A stretch of 64,000 nucleotides of DNA from Flavobacteriaceae bacterium PS02293 (GCA_029960045.1 JASCOV010000003.1:1-64000); one strand, 5' to 3'. Positions 18,470 through 26,903 are shown, counted from the first letter of the stretch. The notes: generated from the letters alone by a model not told the origin. Program-made: numbers and translations.

Positions 18470-18847
18470 TTATATTTTATTTTCGTTTTGTTCCGGTTCC
18501 TGCCTGCAAAACTTAGATTCGAATCTCTGTTTCCACATTTGTTTCATTTTTTCTCTTTCTTCTTCTGTTCCGCAGAATCTGGATTCCAATTTTTGTTTCC
18601 ACATTTCTCTGTCATCATTACCAAATCTATTGCGATTTTTGAATTTCTCTTTAGCATTAGCCAAACCTCCAAATAATATTTTTGATATAAGCAAAATACC
18701 TAATGACTGCCAATAACTAATCGCCTTCACGCCCAAAACATCAGGCAAAACCATATTCCAAAGCCATTGGAAAAACCAAATAAACAATCCTATTGCAGTA
18801 ATGATGCAAGGGAACGCTAACCAAAATTTCTTTTTATGCTTGTTCAT
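18470..18847 (-). CDS. Two-pass membrane protein coupled to a sigma factor
   Basis: The protein has 125 residues with two membrane segments ('FWLAFPCIITAIGLFIWFFQW' region, 8-28, and about 45-63) followed by a charged C-terminal tail with two copies of a short motif, 'MWKQKLESRFC' and 'MWKQRFESKFC'. It follows the sigma-factor gene by 10 bp. Position suggests it could tether or modulate the sigma, but it has no anti-sigma domain that I recognise. The duplicated Trp-Lys-Gln..Phe-Cys motif is unusual and could bind a metal, nucleic acid or the sigma itself. Confidence 0.6.
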   Translation of the reverse strand: MNKHKKKFWLAFPCIITAIGLFIWFFQWLWNMVLPDVLGVKAISYWQSLGILLISKILFGGLANAKEKFKNRNRFGNDDREMWKQKLESRFCGTEEEREKMKQMWKQRFESKFCRQEPEQNENKI

Positions 18848-18857
18848 TTTCTTAAAA

Positions 18858-19433
18858 TTAATTTTTCAAATCGTTATAAAGTCTCTGCAATCTTTTTCGC
18901 AAATGTTTTACAGCATACGATTTTCTACTGATAATTGTTTTTATGTTTTCGCCTTCTTCGTCTGCAATTTCCTGCAGGGTTTTATCTTCCAGTTCGTTTT
19001 GAACGTAAACTTTTCTTTGTTTTTCTGGCAGCTCATCTAGTGCTTTCATCAGCTCGTCCCAGAATAGATCTTTGAACATTCCAATTTCAGGATTGTTGCT
19101 GTCATCTGCGAGGAGAATATCTTTTACATTCAGTTCTCCGTCTTCGTCTTGATAGACAAAATCTTCCAGAGATTCTGTTTTTTTCTTGCGGTAACTGTCG
19201 ATGATTTTATTTCTTGTTACCGAATATAACCAGGCACCAACATTTTCCAACTCATTGAGATTGGTCAATCGGCTGGTTTGAAACCATACTTCTTGAAGAA
19301 TATCTTCTGCATCCTCTGTCTTTGCCACTTTAGAATTGATAAAGCGCAAGAGTTGTGAGCCGTAATTTTTTACGACCTCTGTAATAGATGCAGATCTAGT
19401 TTCGGTCATTTGCTGTAAAGATAGCGAGTCCAT
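18858..19433 (-). CDS. ECF-type RNA polymerase sigma factor
   Basis: This 191-residue sigma-70 family protein has region 2 ('VAKTEDAEDILQEVWFQTSR', core 'DAEDILQEVW') with the 'LNELENVGAWLYSVTRNKIIDSYRKK' segment, core 'WLYSVTRNKIID', and region 4 ('LPEKQRKVYVQNELEDKTLQEIADEEG', core 'LQEIADEEG'). The region-4 recognition helix is followed by 'SRKSYAVKHLRKRLQ'. It is transcribed with the two-pass membrane protein. It is clearly different in sequence from the sigma factor at 3398-3916. Confidence 0.9.
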   Translation of the reverse strand: MDSLSLQQMTETRSASITEVVKNYGSQLLRFINSKVAKTEDAEDILQEVWFQTSRLTNLNELENVGAWLYSVTRNKIIDSYRKKKTESLEDFVYQDEDGELNVKDILLADDSNNPEIGMFKDLFWDELMKALDELPEKQRKVYVQNELEDKTLQEIADEEGENIKTIISRKSYAVKHLRKRLQRLYNDLKN

Positions 19434-19514
19434 ATGAATATGACGGCACTACTTTTTTTTTACTTTAAAGTTTGTTGAATTTTTTCTGAAATCGTTTTCA
19501 AAAGTTGAATCTTT

Positions 19515-19602
19515 GCAGCCCGGCTTGAGTGGAAATCCTTTTTTTGTAATGGGAAAAGCGAAGGCAAAAAAGATTGGGAACGGAAGACGGATAAAGCTGC
19601 CC
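19515..19602 (+). ncRNA. Conserved flavobacterial intergenic RNA-like element, copy A (Flavo-1 candidate)
   Basis: The 88-base element starts 'GCAGCCCGGCTTGAGTGG' and ends 'GGATAAAGCTGCCC', with a central stem ATCC-T7-G facing CAAAAAAGAT. It is homologous to the copy at 57193-57278 in sequence blocks and in pairing. Outer pairs differ in a compensating way: CCG/CGG here, CCT/AGG there. I know similar 'AGCCC..ATCCTTTTTTT..AAAAAAGAT..GGA..AGCTCC' elements from many flavobacterial intergenic regions. Rfam Flavo-1 is the most likely name, but this was not tested. It lies upstream of the sigma factor, just past the acyltransferase stop. Confidence 0.6.
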
Positions 19603-19610
19603 AAATTAAT

Positions 19611-20186
19611 TTACATCAAAGGCAACCTCATCAACTCGTGTTTTCCGAAGATAATGGAATTTGCAGGAACATTACGTGAGATCACACAATTGGCTCCAAT
19701 GATACAATTGTCGCCAATCGTGACACCTTTTAGAACGGTAACATTGCTGTAGATCTTTACATTTTTCCCAATGATGATTGGCGCAGTATTAAATTTATTT
19801 TTGTGCCAGATATATTCCGGTTTGGTATCGAAAGCGTGGTCGTGATCGTAGAATTTGCACCCTTCTGCGATGCAAGTATCATCTCCCAATTCTATCTTTT
19901 CAAGACAATTGATGGAAATATAATGGCTAAGATCCACATTATTTCCAAAAATTAAAGTTCCGCCTTTTCTGATTCTGATAGCATTATGATCTCTCCAGAT
20001 GACATTTTTACCAATCTCAAATTGCGCATTGTCATCTAACTCAAACGTCGTTGCTTTTCCAATTTTCAAATCAGAATGAAGTTTCACACCGGAATGGGAA
20101 TTGAGAATGCTGTAAGAATAAAGCTTCTCGATCTTCGCAATCGTTTTGGGAATGATGTTCAGCGTTTTGTATATTAGATTGATCAT
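19611..20186 (-). CDS. Left-handed beta-helix (hexapeptide-repeat) acyltransferase
   Basis: The 191-residue protein is built of hexapeptide repeats. Residues about 37-110 form the first coils ('SGVKLHSDLKIGKATTFELD', with [LIV]-G-x4 steps), then a loop with 'FYDHDHAFDT' containing the likely catalytic His, then 'PIIIGKNVKIYSNVTVLKGVTIGDNCIIGANCVI' in steps of six. It should transfer an acetyl or another acyl group to a sugar or amino sugar. It is the last gene of the four-gene unit starting with the acyl carrier protein, so a carrier-bound acyl donor is possible. Confidence 0.85.
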   Translation of the reverse strand: MINLIYKTLNIIPKTIAKIEKLYSYSILNSHSGVKLHSDLKIGKATTFELDDNAQFEIGKNVIWRDHNAIRIRKGGTLIFGNNVDLSHYISINCLEKIELGDDTCIAEGCKFYDHDHAFDTKPEYIWHKNKFNTAPIIIGKNVKIYSNVTVLKGVTIGDNCIIGANCVISRNVPANSIIFGKHELMRLPLM

Positions 20187-20198
20187 TAGTTTAAGTTT

Positions 20199-20921
20199 TT
20201 ATAAAGTTCCGGAATCTACAAAAATCTCCTGTCCGGTAATGGATTTGGATCGTTCGTCTGATAAAAACAGTACAGTTTCTGCGACGGATCTCATATCGGT
20301 TTCTTTTTTCAGAGCCGTTCTTTTGAAGATTCTGTTTTTGTGGTCAGATGTTAGTTTGGCGTTCATTGCAGTTTCCATGTAACCAGGAACTACGATGTTT
20401 GAGCGGATTCCACGTTCTCCCCATTCTCTGGAAATATTTTTTGAAAAAGATTGCAAAGCTCCTTTGGAAGCTGCGTACATCGACAAACCTTTGTAACCTG
20501 TGTGCGCACTGATAGACGAAATATGAATAATACTTCCCGAAACCCGATTGTAAATCATATTTCTGATTGCATATTTTGTAAGAAACATCGGAGAATAAAG
20601 ATTGACATCAAACATTGTTTTCAAATCTTCATAATTGAGATTTGTTACAATATCGTCGTAAGCGATTGCTGCATTGTTGATGAGAACGTGGATTGGGATT
20701 TGATTGTTTACAAAATCTCGGAAAACTTCCTGTTTAATGTTTTCGGGATTAGCTAAATCAAAAACTTTGAAAAATAAATTCTCCGGATATTGTTGTTCCA
20801 AAGTTTTTAGTTCCTCAGATTCTGTTCTGCTGATGCCGTAAACTGTATGTCCATTTTCCAGAAACAATTTGCTCATTTCTAATCCTACTCCTCTGGATAT
20901 TCCGGTAATTAATATGTTCAT
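20199..20921 (-). CDS. Short-chain dehydrogenase/reductase (FabG-like)
   Basis: The 240-residue protein has the classical SDR pattern: 'LITGISRGVGLEM' nucleotide-binding motif (about 4-16), 'NNAAI' (about 88-92), catalytic Ser in 'IIHISSISAHTG' and Tyr-x3-Lys in 'MYAASKG'. It ends 'GQEIFVDSGTL', as FabG-type 3-oxoacyl-carrier reductases do. It overlaps the preceding ligase gene by 4 bp and so belongs to the same unit. Reduction of a 3-oxoacyl group on the neighbouring carrier protein is a reasonable guess; a sugar substrate cannot be excluded. Confidence 0.87.
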   Translation of the reverse strand: MNILITGISRGVGLEMSKLFLENGHTVYGISRTESEELKTLEQQYPENLFFKVFDLANPENIKQEVFRDFVNNQIPIHVLINNAAIAYDDIVTNLNYEDLKTMFDVNLYSPMFLTKYAIRNMIYNRVSGSIIHISSISAHTGYKGLSMYAASKGALQSFSKNISREWGERGIRSNIVVPGYMETAMNAKLTSDHKNRIFKRTALKKETDMRSVAETVLFLSDERSKSITGQEIFVDSGTL

Positions 20922-22132
20922 ACGATTTTCTTTTTTCCGGTTCTCGTTAATTCTATTTTTTCTACGAAGTTTATTTTTCTTGGAATTTTGAAGTTTTGAA
21001 TCTTTCCATTAAGGTAAAACCGAATATCTTCTTCTTTCAATTCTGAATTTGGAAGTAACTCAATTTCACAACAGATGACATTTCCCAAAACCGCATTTGG
21101 TTTTCCAAAAACTCTTACGTTTCTGATTTTTGGATGTTGTGTCAATTCGTCTTCCACTTCATAAGGATTCACTTTGTAACCGCCAACATTGATAAGTTCG
21201 TTTTTTCTGGATGTAAATCTGAATCTTCTCTGCTCATCATCAATCCATTCTATCAAATCTCCTGTTGCGTAAAAATCATCAATCAAATTCAATTGAGTCG
21301 TTTTACCAAAAAGATTCTTATGGATGTACAATTCATCATCAACCACTTTTATTAATCCAATATGTTTGTCCAAAACCACGAACTCGTCATTCTGAGAAGA
21401 AAACAATGGTCCGGTTTCCGTAGAACCGTAAACGTTGTTGATTCTTGCATTCGGGAAATATTTTTCAACTTGAGAAATCAAATAATTGTCTGACTTTTCC
21501 CCACCAATTGTAATTTTTTTTACGGAATCAAATGATTGATTTAATGGTAAAAGCAACCTGTAAAATGTTGGCGTTGAAGAAAGATTCGTGATTTTATATT
21601 CGTTGATTGAATTCACAACAAAATCTTTGGATTCCATAAAAACATTGACCAAAAGATTCTGGTTCAAGATAGCTTGAAAGAAAACCTGAACGCCAGCAAC
21701 GTGTGTCGGATTGAATGCAAATCCCCAAACATCATTTTTTCTTTCTTCAGAAACATTTATTTTTCTGATCAAATTTTTCAAAGGATGCGTAAACTTTCTT
21801 GTAAAACCTGTTGTTCCGGAAGTGAAAAGTGTAATTTCAGAATTGGAAAATCTGATAGAATCTACCAATTCTTCAACAGAATTTATTTTCTTCGGATCAT
21901 CAATTTTAATTAATTGATTCACATTTAAGTCATTCGTCGAAATTTCTTTTTCGGACAAATCAGAATCCATCAAAGAAATATTTCGCTCATTAACCAAAGC
22001 AAAAATCCAATTCAGAAAAAAGGATTTCAAATCAGGATAGATAAAACAGTTCGTGTAAGAATTAGAAGTATCAAGATGTTGCAAGATTTCGTCATAAGAC
22101 AAAGAAACATTGCGGTCGACAAGAAAAAACAT
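20918..22132 (-). CDS. AMP-forming acyl adenylate ligase (short form)
   Basis: The 404-residue protein belongs to the acyl/aryl-CoA synthetase (ANL) superfamily: phosphate loop 'TLFTSGTTGFTRKF', 'VYGSTETGP' (A5), 'ATGDLIEW' (A7) and the C-terminal 'SRKNELINVGGYKVNPYEVEDEL' hinge, core 'NVGGYKVNPYEVE', with 'LTRTGKKKI' as the last Lys motif. It is about 100 residues shorter than typical acyl-CoA synthetases, mainly at the N-terminus. The carrier-protein gene ends where this one starts (shared base), so the likely reaction is activation of an acid and loading onto that carrier. Confidence 0.88.
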   Translation of the reverse strand: MFFLVDRNVSLSYDEILQHLDTSNSYTNCFIYPDLKSFFLNWIFALVNERNISLMDSDLSEKEISTNDLNVNQLIKIDDPKKINSVEELVDSIRFSNSEITLFTSGTTGFTRKFTHPLKNLIRKINVSEERKNDVWGFAFNPTHVAGVQVFFQAILNQNLLVNVFMESKDFVVNSINEYKITNLSSTPTFYRLLLPLNQSFDSVKKITIGGEKSDNYLISQVEKYFPNARINNVYGSTETGPLFSSQNDEFVVLDKHIGLIKVVDDELYIHKNLFGKTTQLNLIDDFYATGDLIEWIDDEQRRFRFTSRKNELINVGGYKVNPYEVEDELTQHPKIRNVRVFGKPNAVLGNVICCEIELLPNSELKEEDIRFYLNGKIQNFKIPRKINFVEKIELTRTGKKKIV

Positions 22133-22353
22133 TAGAGTTTTGCGTAGATTTCGTTAACCGAACTTATTAATCCGTCTTCGAAAATATCGACTCCAAATTC
22201 CTCTTCGATTTTTACTGTAAGTTCAGCTAAATCAAATGAATCAAAGTTAAGATCTTCTCTTAGTTTTTGCTCCGGATTAATTTCTAAGATAAGATCCTCG
22301 AATTTATTCCGTTTTATGGAATTAATAATTGTTAATAATTTTTCTTGCATCAT
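22132..22353 (-). CDS. Acyl carrier protein
   Basis: The 73-residue protein has the four-helix carrier pattern with the phosphopantetheine attachment Ser in 'LNFDSFDLAELTVKIEEEFG'. The motif is DSFDLAE rather than the DSLDxVE of primary-metabolism AcpP, so it is a dedicated carrier and not the fatty-acid synthase one. It begins with two adjacent Met codons (22353 and 22350). It opens the unit carrier protein, ligase, SDR, acyltransferase, with one-base or 4-bp overlaps for the first joins. Confidence 0.9.
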   Translation of the reverse strand: MMQEKLLTIINSIKRNKFEDLILEINPEQKLREDLNFDSFDLAELTVKIEEEFGVDIFEDGLISSVNEIYAKL

Positions 22354-22367
22354 TTGTGTTTGTGATG

Positions 22368-22399
22368 CAAAATTAACACAATTTTTTTATAAAATACAA
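22368..22399 (-). promoter_or_regulatory. Promoter of the acyl-carrier operon
   Basis: On the minus strand TTG (22397-22399), 21 bases and TAATTTTG (22368-22375) match the Bacteroidota promoter consensus exactly. The start codon lies about 15 bases downstream of the -7 box, so the leader is very short. Confidence 0.7.
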
Positions 22400-22438
22400 T
22401 AGAGCAGATATTAGTTAGAATATTACAGATATAAGACG

Positions 22439-23125
22439 TTATTTTTTGATTTTCAACAAGAATTCGGATTTGTATGTTTCGCCAATCGGGATTTCTTTTC
22501 CGGAACTGAGGAAAACGTTTCTAATATCGATTTTCTCGATTTTATCAAGATTTAGAATGAAGGATTTATGAACTCTGGCAAAGCTTTCCGGTAATTGATT
22601 TTCCAGAGATTTCAAAGTATCAAGAACAATATATTCCTGATTTTCGGTTTTGATGTTGACGTAATCTTTGATGCTTTCGACATAAAGAATATCATCAAAA
22701 TTAATCCGATGTTGTTGTCCGGATGATTTTATGAAAAAATGAGAATTTGCGGAAGTTTCATTTATCGGAAATCTTTCCTGAGCTTTCAAAGCACTTTTTT
22801 CAAAACGGGAAAAGGAAATTGGTTTCAAAAGATAATCGATAACGTTGTGTTCGTAACCTTCCAACGCGTATTCGGAATAAGCAGTTGTGAGAATATATTT
22901 CAGTTTGTTGCCCACGATTTTCATAAAATTGATTCCTGTGAGTTCCGGCATCTGAATATCCAGAAAAATCAAATCTGCTTCATTTTTCTGAATATATTCT
23001 AAAGCTTCAATCGGGTTTTCTGTAGAAAAAACCAACTCAAAAAATGGGATTTTCTCAACGTAACTTCCAAGCAAAGAAACAGCGAGCGGTTCGTCATCTA
23101 CAACAATGCATTTAATTCTTTTCAT
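22439..23125 (-). CDS. LytTR-family response regulator
   Basis: The 228-residue protein has an N-terminal receiver domain with acidic pair 'VVDDEP' (about 8-13), phosphoacceptor Asp in 'DLIFLDIQMPELTG' (about 54-67), Thr/Ser in 'ILTTAYSEYALEGYE' and Lys in 'YLLKPISFSRF'. A LytTR DNA-binding domain follows (about 125-226; 'FFIKSSGQQHRINFDDILYVES', core 'DILYVES', and 'FARVHKSFILNLDKI'). It should pair with the sensor kinase at 23209-24228, located upstream in the same direction. Confidence 0.93.
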   Translation of the reverse strand: MKRIKCIVVDDEPLAVSLLGSYVEKIPFFELVFSTENPIEALEYIQKNEADLIFLDIQMPELTGINFMKIVGNKLKYILTTAYSEYALEGYEHNVIDYLLKPISFSRFEKSALKAQERFPINETSANSHFFIKSSGQQHRINFDDILYVESIKDYVNIKTENQEYIVLDTLKSLENQLPESFARVHKSFILNLDKIEKIDIRNVFLSSGKEIPIGETYKSEFLLKIKK

Positions 23126-23138
23126 ATCAAATTATAAT

Positions 23139-23200
23139 GTCATTCCGACGTAGGAGGAATCTCAGATTCTTCACTTCGTTTTGCTCCATTCAGAATGACA
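23139..23200. repeat. Interspersed palindromic repeat element
   Basis: The segment starts TGTCATTC and ends GAATGACA, a perfect 8-bp terminal inverted repeat. In between are 'GGAGGAATCT' and 'AGATTCTTC', which pair as an inner hairpin. 'GTCATTC..GGAGGAATCT..GAATGAC' elements are scattered widely in Bacteroidota and other genomes. Here it fills the gap between kinase and regulator genes of one two-component system. Confidence 0.65.
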
Positions 23201-23208
23201 AAGGAACT

Positions 23209-24228
23209 TTAATTAGTTAAATCAATTTTCAAATCTACAGAAAATTCGGTTTCGGTTTCAATGATATTGAGTTCGTGTTTTTTTGGATAAAGAATTTCCA
23301 ATCGTTTTTTCACATTTCCAATTCCAATTCCTGAAAGTGAATCTTTTGATTTTGATTTTTTAAAATTATGAAGATGAAAATTTAAAGTTTGGTTACTGTC
23401 AGAAATCTTCAAAGTAAAACCTTTCCCAGAGAAATCGCCATGTTTGAAAGCATTCTCTACAAACGGAACCAAAAGCATTGGAGAAATATTAAGATTTGGA
23501 AAATTGATTTTCTTTTCAATCATTAATAATTCTGGATTTTTGATTCTAAGTTTTTCTAGTTCTATCAAACTTTCAAGATAGCCAACTTCTTTATTTAATG
23601 AGATAAAATTTTGCTCCAAATCTTTCGTGCTATATCTCAATAATTGACTCAATTCTTCAATTGCAGGCAACGCTTTTTCCGAGTTTTGATAGACTAAAGA
23701 ATAGATATTATTAAGTGTATTAAAAATAAAATGCGGATTGATTTGAGTCTTCAAAGCCTGCATTTTTGCTTCATTTCTTTCCTGTTCCAGTTTTTGTCTT
23801 TCAGTTTCAATCACTCCAAATTTTTCCAACAACCACATTATTCCAGCAATGAACACATTGATACATCCATAATAAATATTATCAAAAAAGTAATAAAGCA
23901 ATCCTGTTTCTTCATTATAGTTTCTAAATCCAAAAGTGGCAGGCAGAAGAACTTCTTCCATCAAATATCGCAAAGTCGCAAAACAAAGAATCGACAAGAA
24001 AAATGAAAGAATAACTGTATAAATTTTCTCTGGTCTAAAAACTTTCGGAATAATAGCTAAATAACAAATATAGAAAGTAAAAATCCCAGCAAGAAAGAAG
24101 GTAATTCTCAAAACTGTACTCTGCAAATCACTTTCTTTAGAAAAAAAGAAAACAGGCGTGATGACAGTTCCAAAAAAGTTGAGACTCCAATAGATAATTT
24201 GAAGCCATATGATTTGCTTTTTTTTCAT
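23209..24228 (-). CDS. LytS-type sensor histidine kinase
   Basis: The 339-residue protein has four hydrophobic segments in its first 140 residues, a short coiled coil ('TERQKLEQERNEAKMQALKT') and the His_kinase domain with phosphoacceptor His in 'INPHFIFNTLNNIYSL'. The C-terminal ATPase part includes 'PMLLVPFVENAFKHG' (N box) and 'GIGIGNVKKRLEILY' (G box). The substrate regulator is the LytTR protein at 22439-23125. It overlaps the small exported protein before it by 4 bp. The signal is unknown, since no extracytoplasmic sensor domain is present. Confidence 0.93.
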   Translation of the reverse strand: MKKKQIIWLQIIYWSLNFFGTVITPVFFFSKESDLQSTVLRITFFLAGIFTFYICYLAIIPKVFRPEKIYTVILSFFLSILCFATLRYLMEEVLLPATFGFRNYNEETGLLYYFFDNIYYGCINVFIAGIMWLLEKFGVIETERQKLEQERNEAKMQALKTQINPHFIFNTLNNIYSLVYQNSEKALPAIEELSQLLRYSTKDLEQNFISLNKEVGYLESLIELEKLRIKNPELLMIEKKINFPNLNISPMLLVPFVENAFKHGDFSGKGFTLKISDSNQTLNFHLHNFKKSKSKDSLSGIGIGNVKKRLEILYPKKHELNIIETETEFSVDLKIDLTN

Positions 24229-24572
24229 CGTAATTCTTTATGATTAATAATAATTGGTTTATTAGAAGAATAATGCAAATGTATAGAAACCGAGTCAGGA
24301 TTTTGATTTTCCAGTATCAATCGGCTCTTTTTCGGTAATCTATAATTGAGTTGAGAATTGGCGATGATGGTTTTTGGCATATTCAATTCTGAAATCAAGC
24401 TGACATTTTCATTTGAAAGATTTTTAATTTCTAAAGTTGCGGGTGCTTTTAGTTTATCTACAACAATACTATCTCCAGAAGCGATTGTCATTGTTTTCCA
24501 AACATCTACCCGATGTGTTCCTACACAAGACATCATTGAAGCCAAAATCAAAATGAGAGTTACTTTTTTCAT
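24225..24572 (-). CDS. Small lipoprotein of the kinase operon
   Basis: The 115-residue exported protein has a lipobox-like 'ASMMSCVGT' (Cys16) and a beta-rich mature part ('ATLEIKNLSNENVSLISEL', 'RLILENQNPDSVSIHLHYSS'). I know no family name for it. It opens the kinase-regulator unit with a 4-bp overlap, so it may supply an extracytoplasmic cue to the kinase. Confidence 0.6.
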   Translation of the reverse strand: MKKVTLILILASMMSCVGTHRVDVWKTMTIASGDSIVVDKLKAPATLEIKNLSNENVSLISELNMPKTIIANSQLNYRLPKKSRLILENQNPDSVSIHLHYSSNKPIIINHKELR

Positions 24573-24629
24573 ATTTCAAAAATAAGGATGAGAAGAACAT
24601 CTGGATTACCCAATTCTATGAACACCCTT

Positions 24630-24645
24630 TTTTCATCGATGAAAA
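24630..24645. promoter_or_regulatory. 16-bp perfect palindrome in a divergent promoter region
   Basis: TTTTCATCGATGAAAA lies between the kinase operon (-) and the barrel-protein genes (+), about 100 bp before the barrel start. A perfect palindrome of this length at a divergent promoter is a candidate operator. Confidence 0.4.
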
Positions 24646-24687
24646 TAGTTTGGTCGAATTAAAACCTCATCAAATCTAAACGCTATT

Positions 24688-24716
24688 TCATAAGGAAAGT
24701 CTTGAAAATACATTTG
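24688..24716 (+). promoter_or_regulatory. Promoter of the barrel-protein genes
   Basis: TACATTTG (24709-24716) is a perfect TAnnTTTG box. The -33 position, 20 bases upstream, reads TTT rather than TTG. The start codon lies 32 bases after the box. Confidence 0.45.
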
Positions 24717-24748
24717 CATCAAGATTTTACAACGATTAAAATAAACTT

Positions 24749-26851
24749 ATGAAACTAAAATATCTATTTATCACCGGCTTACTTTCAACAGGAATTTTTG
24801 CTCAAACTAAAACAGACAGTCTTAAAGAAGTCGAACAAGTTAATATCCTTGTGAAGAAAAAACTTTTGGAAAGAAAAGCTGACAGATTGGTTTTCAATGT
24901 AGATGCATCAATCGCTTCTCAAGGAATGGATGCCGGAGAAACTCTTGCTAATGTTCCAATGCTGAAAGTTGATGAAAATATGGGAACGATTTCTATCACC
25001 GGAAAAAGCAGTGTAAATGTGATGATTAACGGAAAAATGCTGAATCTATCAGGAACTGCACTTCTAAATTATCTGAAATCGATTCGCTCAGAAAATATCT
25101 CGAAAATCGAAGTGATTACAACTCCACCTTCTAAATATGAAGCACAGGGAAACAGCGGACTCATTAATATTATTCTAAAGAAAAATCCGAATCTAGGCTT
25201 CAGTGGAAATATCAGCACAGGTTTGACACAGAGAACTTATTTTAATGGAACAACCAACGGAACTTTGAATTATCAAACCGAAAAATTAAGTTTAAGTTTA
25301 AAAACCTCTTATATCGACGGTGCAAAGCGTTCTAATGAAAGATATAATATTCTTGGAGCATCTCAGAATTACAGCGAATCTACAAGAAAAGATATGTGGC
25401 AGGATTTGACGCCGAGTTTGAACGCTTCTTACAAAATCAACAAGAACTCAGAAGTTGGGATTGAGTATATTTTCGGACACGAAAAATCAGGAATGGATAT
25501 TCTCAACACCACCAGAAATATCAGTTCCGATTTGACAGAAAAAAATCTTTTGACCAATACCTTCCACAGAGAAAAATCCCCGACGCATACTTTCAGTACT
25601 TATTATGATTTGAAGCTGGATTCGCTTGGAAAAAAATTGAGTTTTGCTGGTAACTTTTACAAAAATAATAATGACACAGAAGTTAATTTCTCGACTTTGA
25701 CACTTCCGGAAAACACGATTCAAGATGTGAGAACTTTGTCAAAAATCAAACCTCAGATTTTTTCTGTTCAAGGCGATTTGGAATTACCTTTTTCATTTGG
25801 AACGATTGAAACAGGCGTCAAATTCAATCAATTCAGAAATTCTGCAGATTTGAAATATCTTGACTTTGAAAACAATCAATACATCATTGATAATGAAAAA
25901 AGTAGCACTTTCAATTATCGTGAAGAGAATTATGCAGTTTACGGAAGTTTCGCGAAAAGCTTCGGAGAACATTGGGAAACAAAAGCTGGAGTCCGATATG
26001 AAAATACGGTTGTAAAAAGTTCTGTGAACAATTTCTCTTATGGGCAATGGTTTCCTTCGGCTTATGTTTCTTATAAAGAAGACAAAAACGTTTTCAGTCT
26101 GTCCTATTCCAGAAGAATCAACAGACCAAGTATGAGCAATTTGAATCCTTTCCGCTGGTACGAAAACCCATATTCTTATTCTTCTGGAAATCCTTTATTG
26201 AAGCCTTCTTACATCAATAATTACGAATTAGGTTATACTTATAACAACAAGTTTTCAACCAGTGTTTATTACCTTCGATTGACTAATGCCTTTGGACAAG
26301 TAGGATATTTGGATGGAATTTCTCAAACCGGCGATTATCTTAATTATTATAACAATAATTTTTTTGGTGCCAATGTTTCATACACAGACACTTTTTTCAA
26401 ATTCTGGGAAGCCACCATTTCTGCGAATGCGTCTTATCAAAACTCCGAAGTTTTCAATATGAATGCTGAAACATCTAACGGAACTTCGGTGAGTTATTCT
26501 ATCAACAATACATTCACTTTAAATAAAACAAAAACGGTTGCTTTATTCTTAAACTACGATCAAAGTTTACCTTACAAAAACGTGAATTCTTATTTCCATA
26601 ATTTCTCCAATCTCAATTCAGGAATCAAGGTTTCTCTAATGGAAAAGCAACTTCAAATCAATGCAACAGTAACGAACATTTTTGCTCAGAGATGGAGAGG
26701 AGATAAATATTTTAATGATAACAGCCAACATTTTAATAACTATTGGGACGGAAGAAGTTTCCGTTTGAGTGTAAATTATACTTTCGGAAATAAGAAAAAG
26801 CAAATCAACAAAAAACAGATTAATTTTGAAGAAAAAGACAGAGCAAACTAG
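24749..26851 (+). CDS. Outer-membrane beta-barrel protein (TonB-receptor-like)
   Basis: The 700-residue protein has a signal peptide (ending 'IFAQ'), then a plug-like domain without a carboxypeptidase regulatory domain: 'LVKKKLLERKADRLVFNVD', 'GMDAGETLANVPML', 'SSVNVMINGKML' and 'VITTPPSKYEAQGNSGLINI' (core 'YEAQGNSG'). The remainder is a large barrel ('OMP_b-brl_3' type). The C-terminus ends after 'LSVNYTFGNKKKQ' with a charged tail. A sister protein follows 52 bp downstream. Import or secretion substrate is unknown; these proteins often answer to a nearby LytTR system. Confidence 0.85.
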   Translation: MKLKYLFITGLLSTGIFAQTKTDSLKEVEQVNILVKKKLLERKADRLVFNVDASIASQGMDAGETLANVPMLKVDENMGTISITGKSSVNVMINGKMLNLSGTALLNYLKSIRSENISKIEVITTPPSKYEAQGNSGLINIILKKNPNLGFSGNISTGLTQRTYFNGTTNGTLNYQTEKLSLSLKTSYIDGAKRSNERYNILGASQNYSESTRKDMWQDLTPSLNASYKINKNSEVGIEYIFGHEKSGMDILNTTRNISSDLTEKNLLTNTFHREKSPTHTFSTYYDLKLDSLGKKLSFAGNFYKNNNDTEVNFSTLTLPENTIQDVRTLSKIKPQIFSVQGDLELPFSFGTIETGVKFNQFRNSADLKYLDFENNQYIIDNEKSSTFNYREENYAVYGSFAKSFGEHWETKAGVRYENTVVKSSVNNFSYGQWFPSAYVSYKEDKNVFSLSYSRRINRPSMSNLNPFRWYENPYSYSSGNPLLKPSYINNYELGYTYNNKFSTSVYYLRLTNAFGQVGYLDGISQTGDYLNYYNNNFFGANVSYTDTFFKFWEATISANASYQNSEVFNMNAETSNGTSVSYSINNTFTLNKTKTVALFLNYDQSLPYKNVNSYFHNFSNLNSGIKVSLMEKQLQINATVTNIFAQRWRGDKYFNDNSQHFNNYWDGRSFRLSVNYTFGNKKKQINKKQINFEEKDRAN

Positions 26852-26903
26852 GAATATGTAACAAAATGAAGGATTGGAAGTCTAATCCATTACAAACTAA
26901 ACT

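Noticed and set aside
19513..19752. 79-codon plus-strand frame
   Set aside because: It spans the conserved RNA-like element and then runs antisense to the acyltransferase. Not a protein gene.
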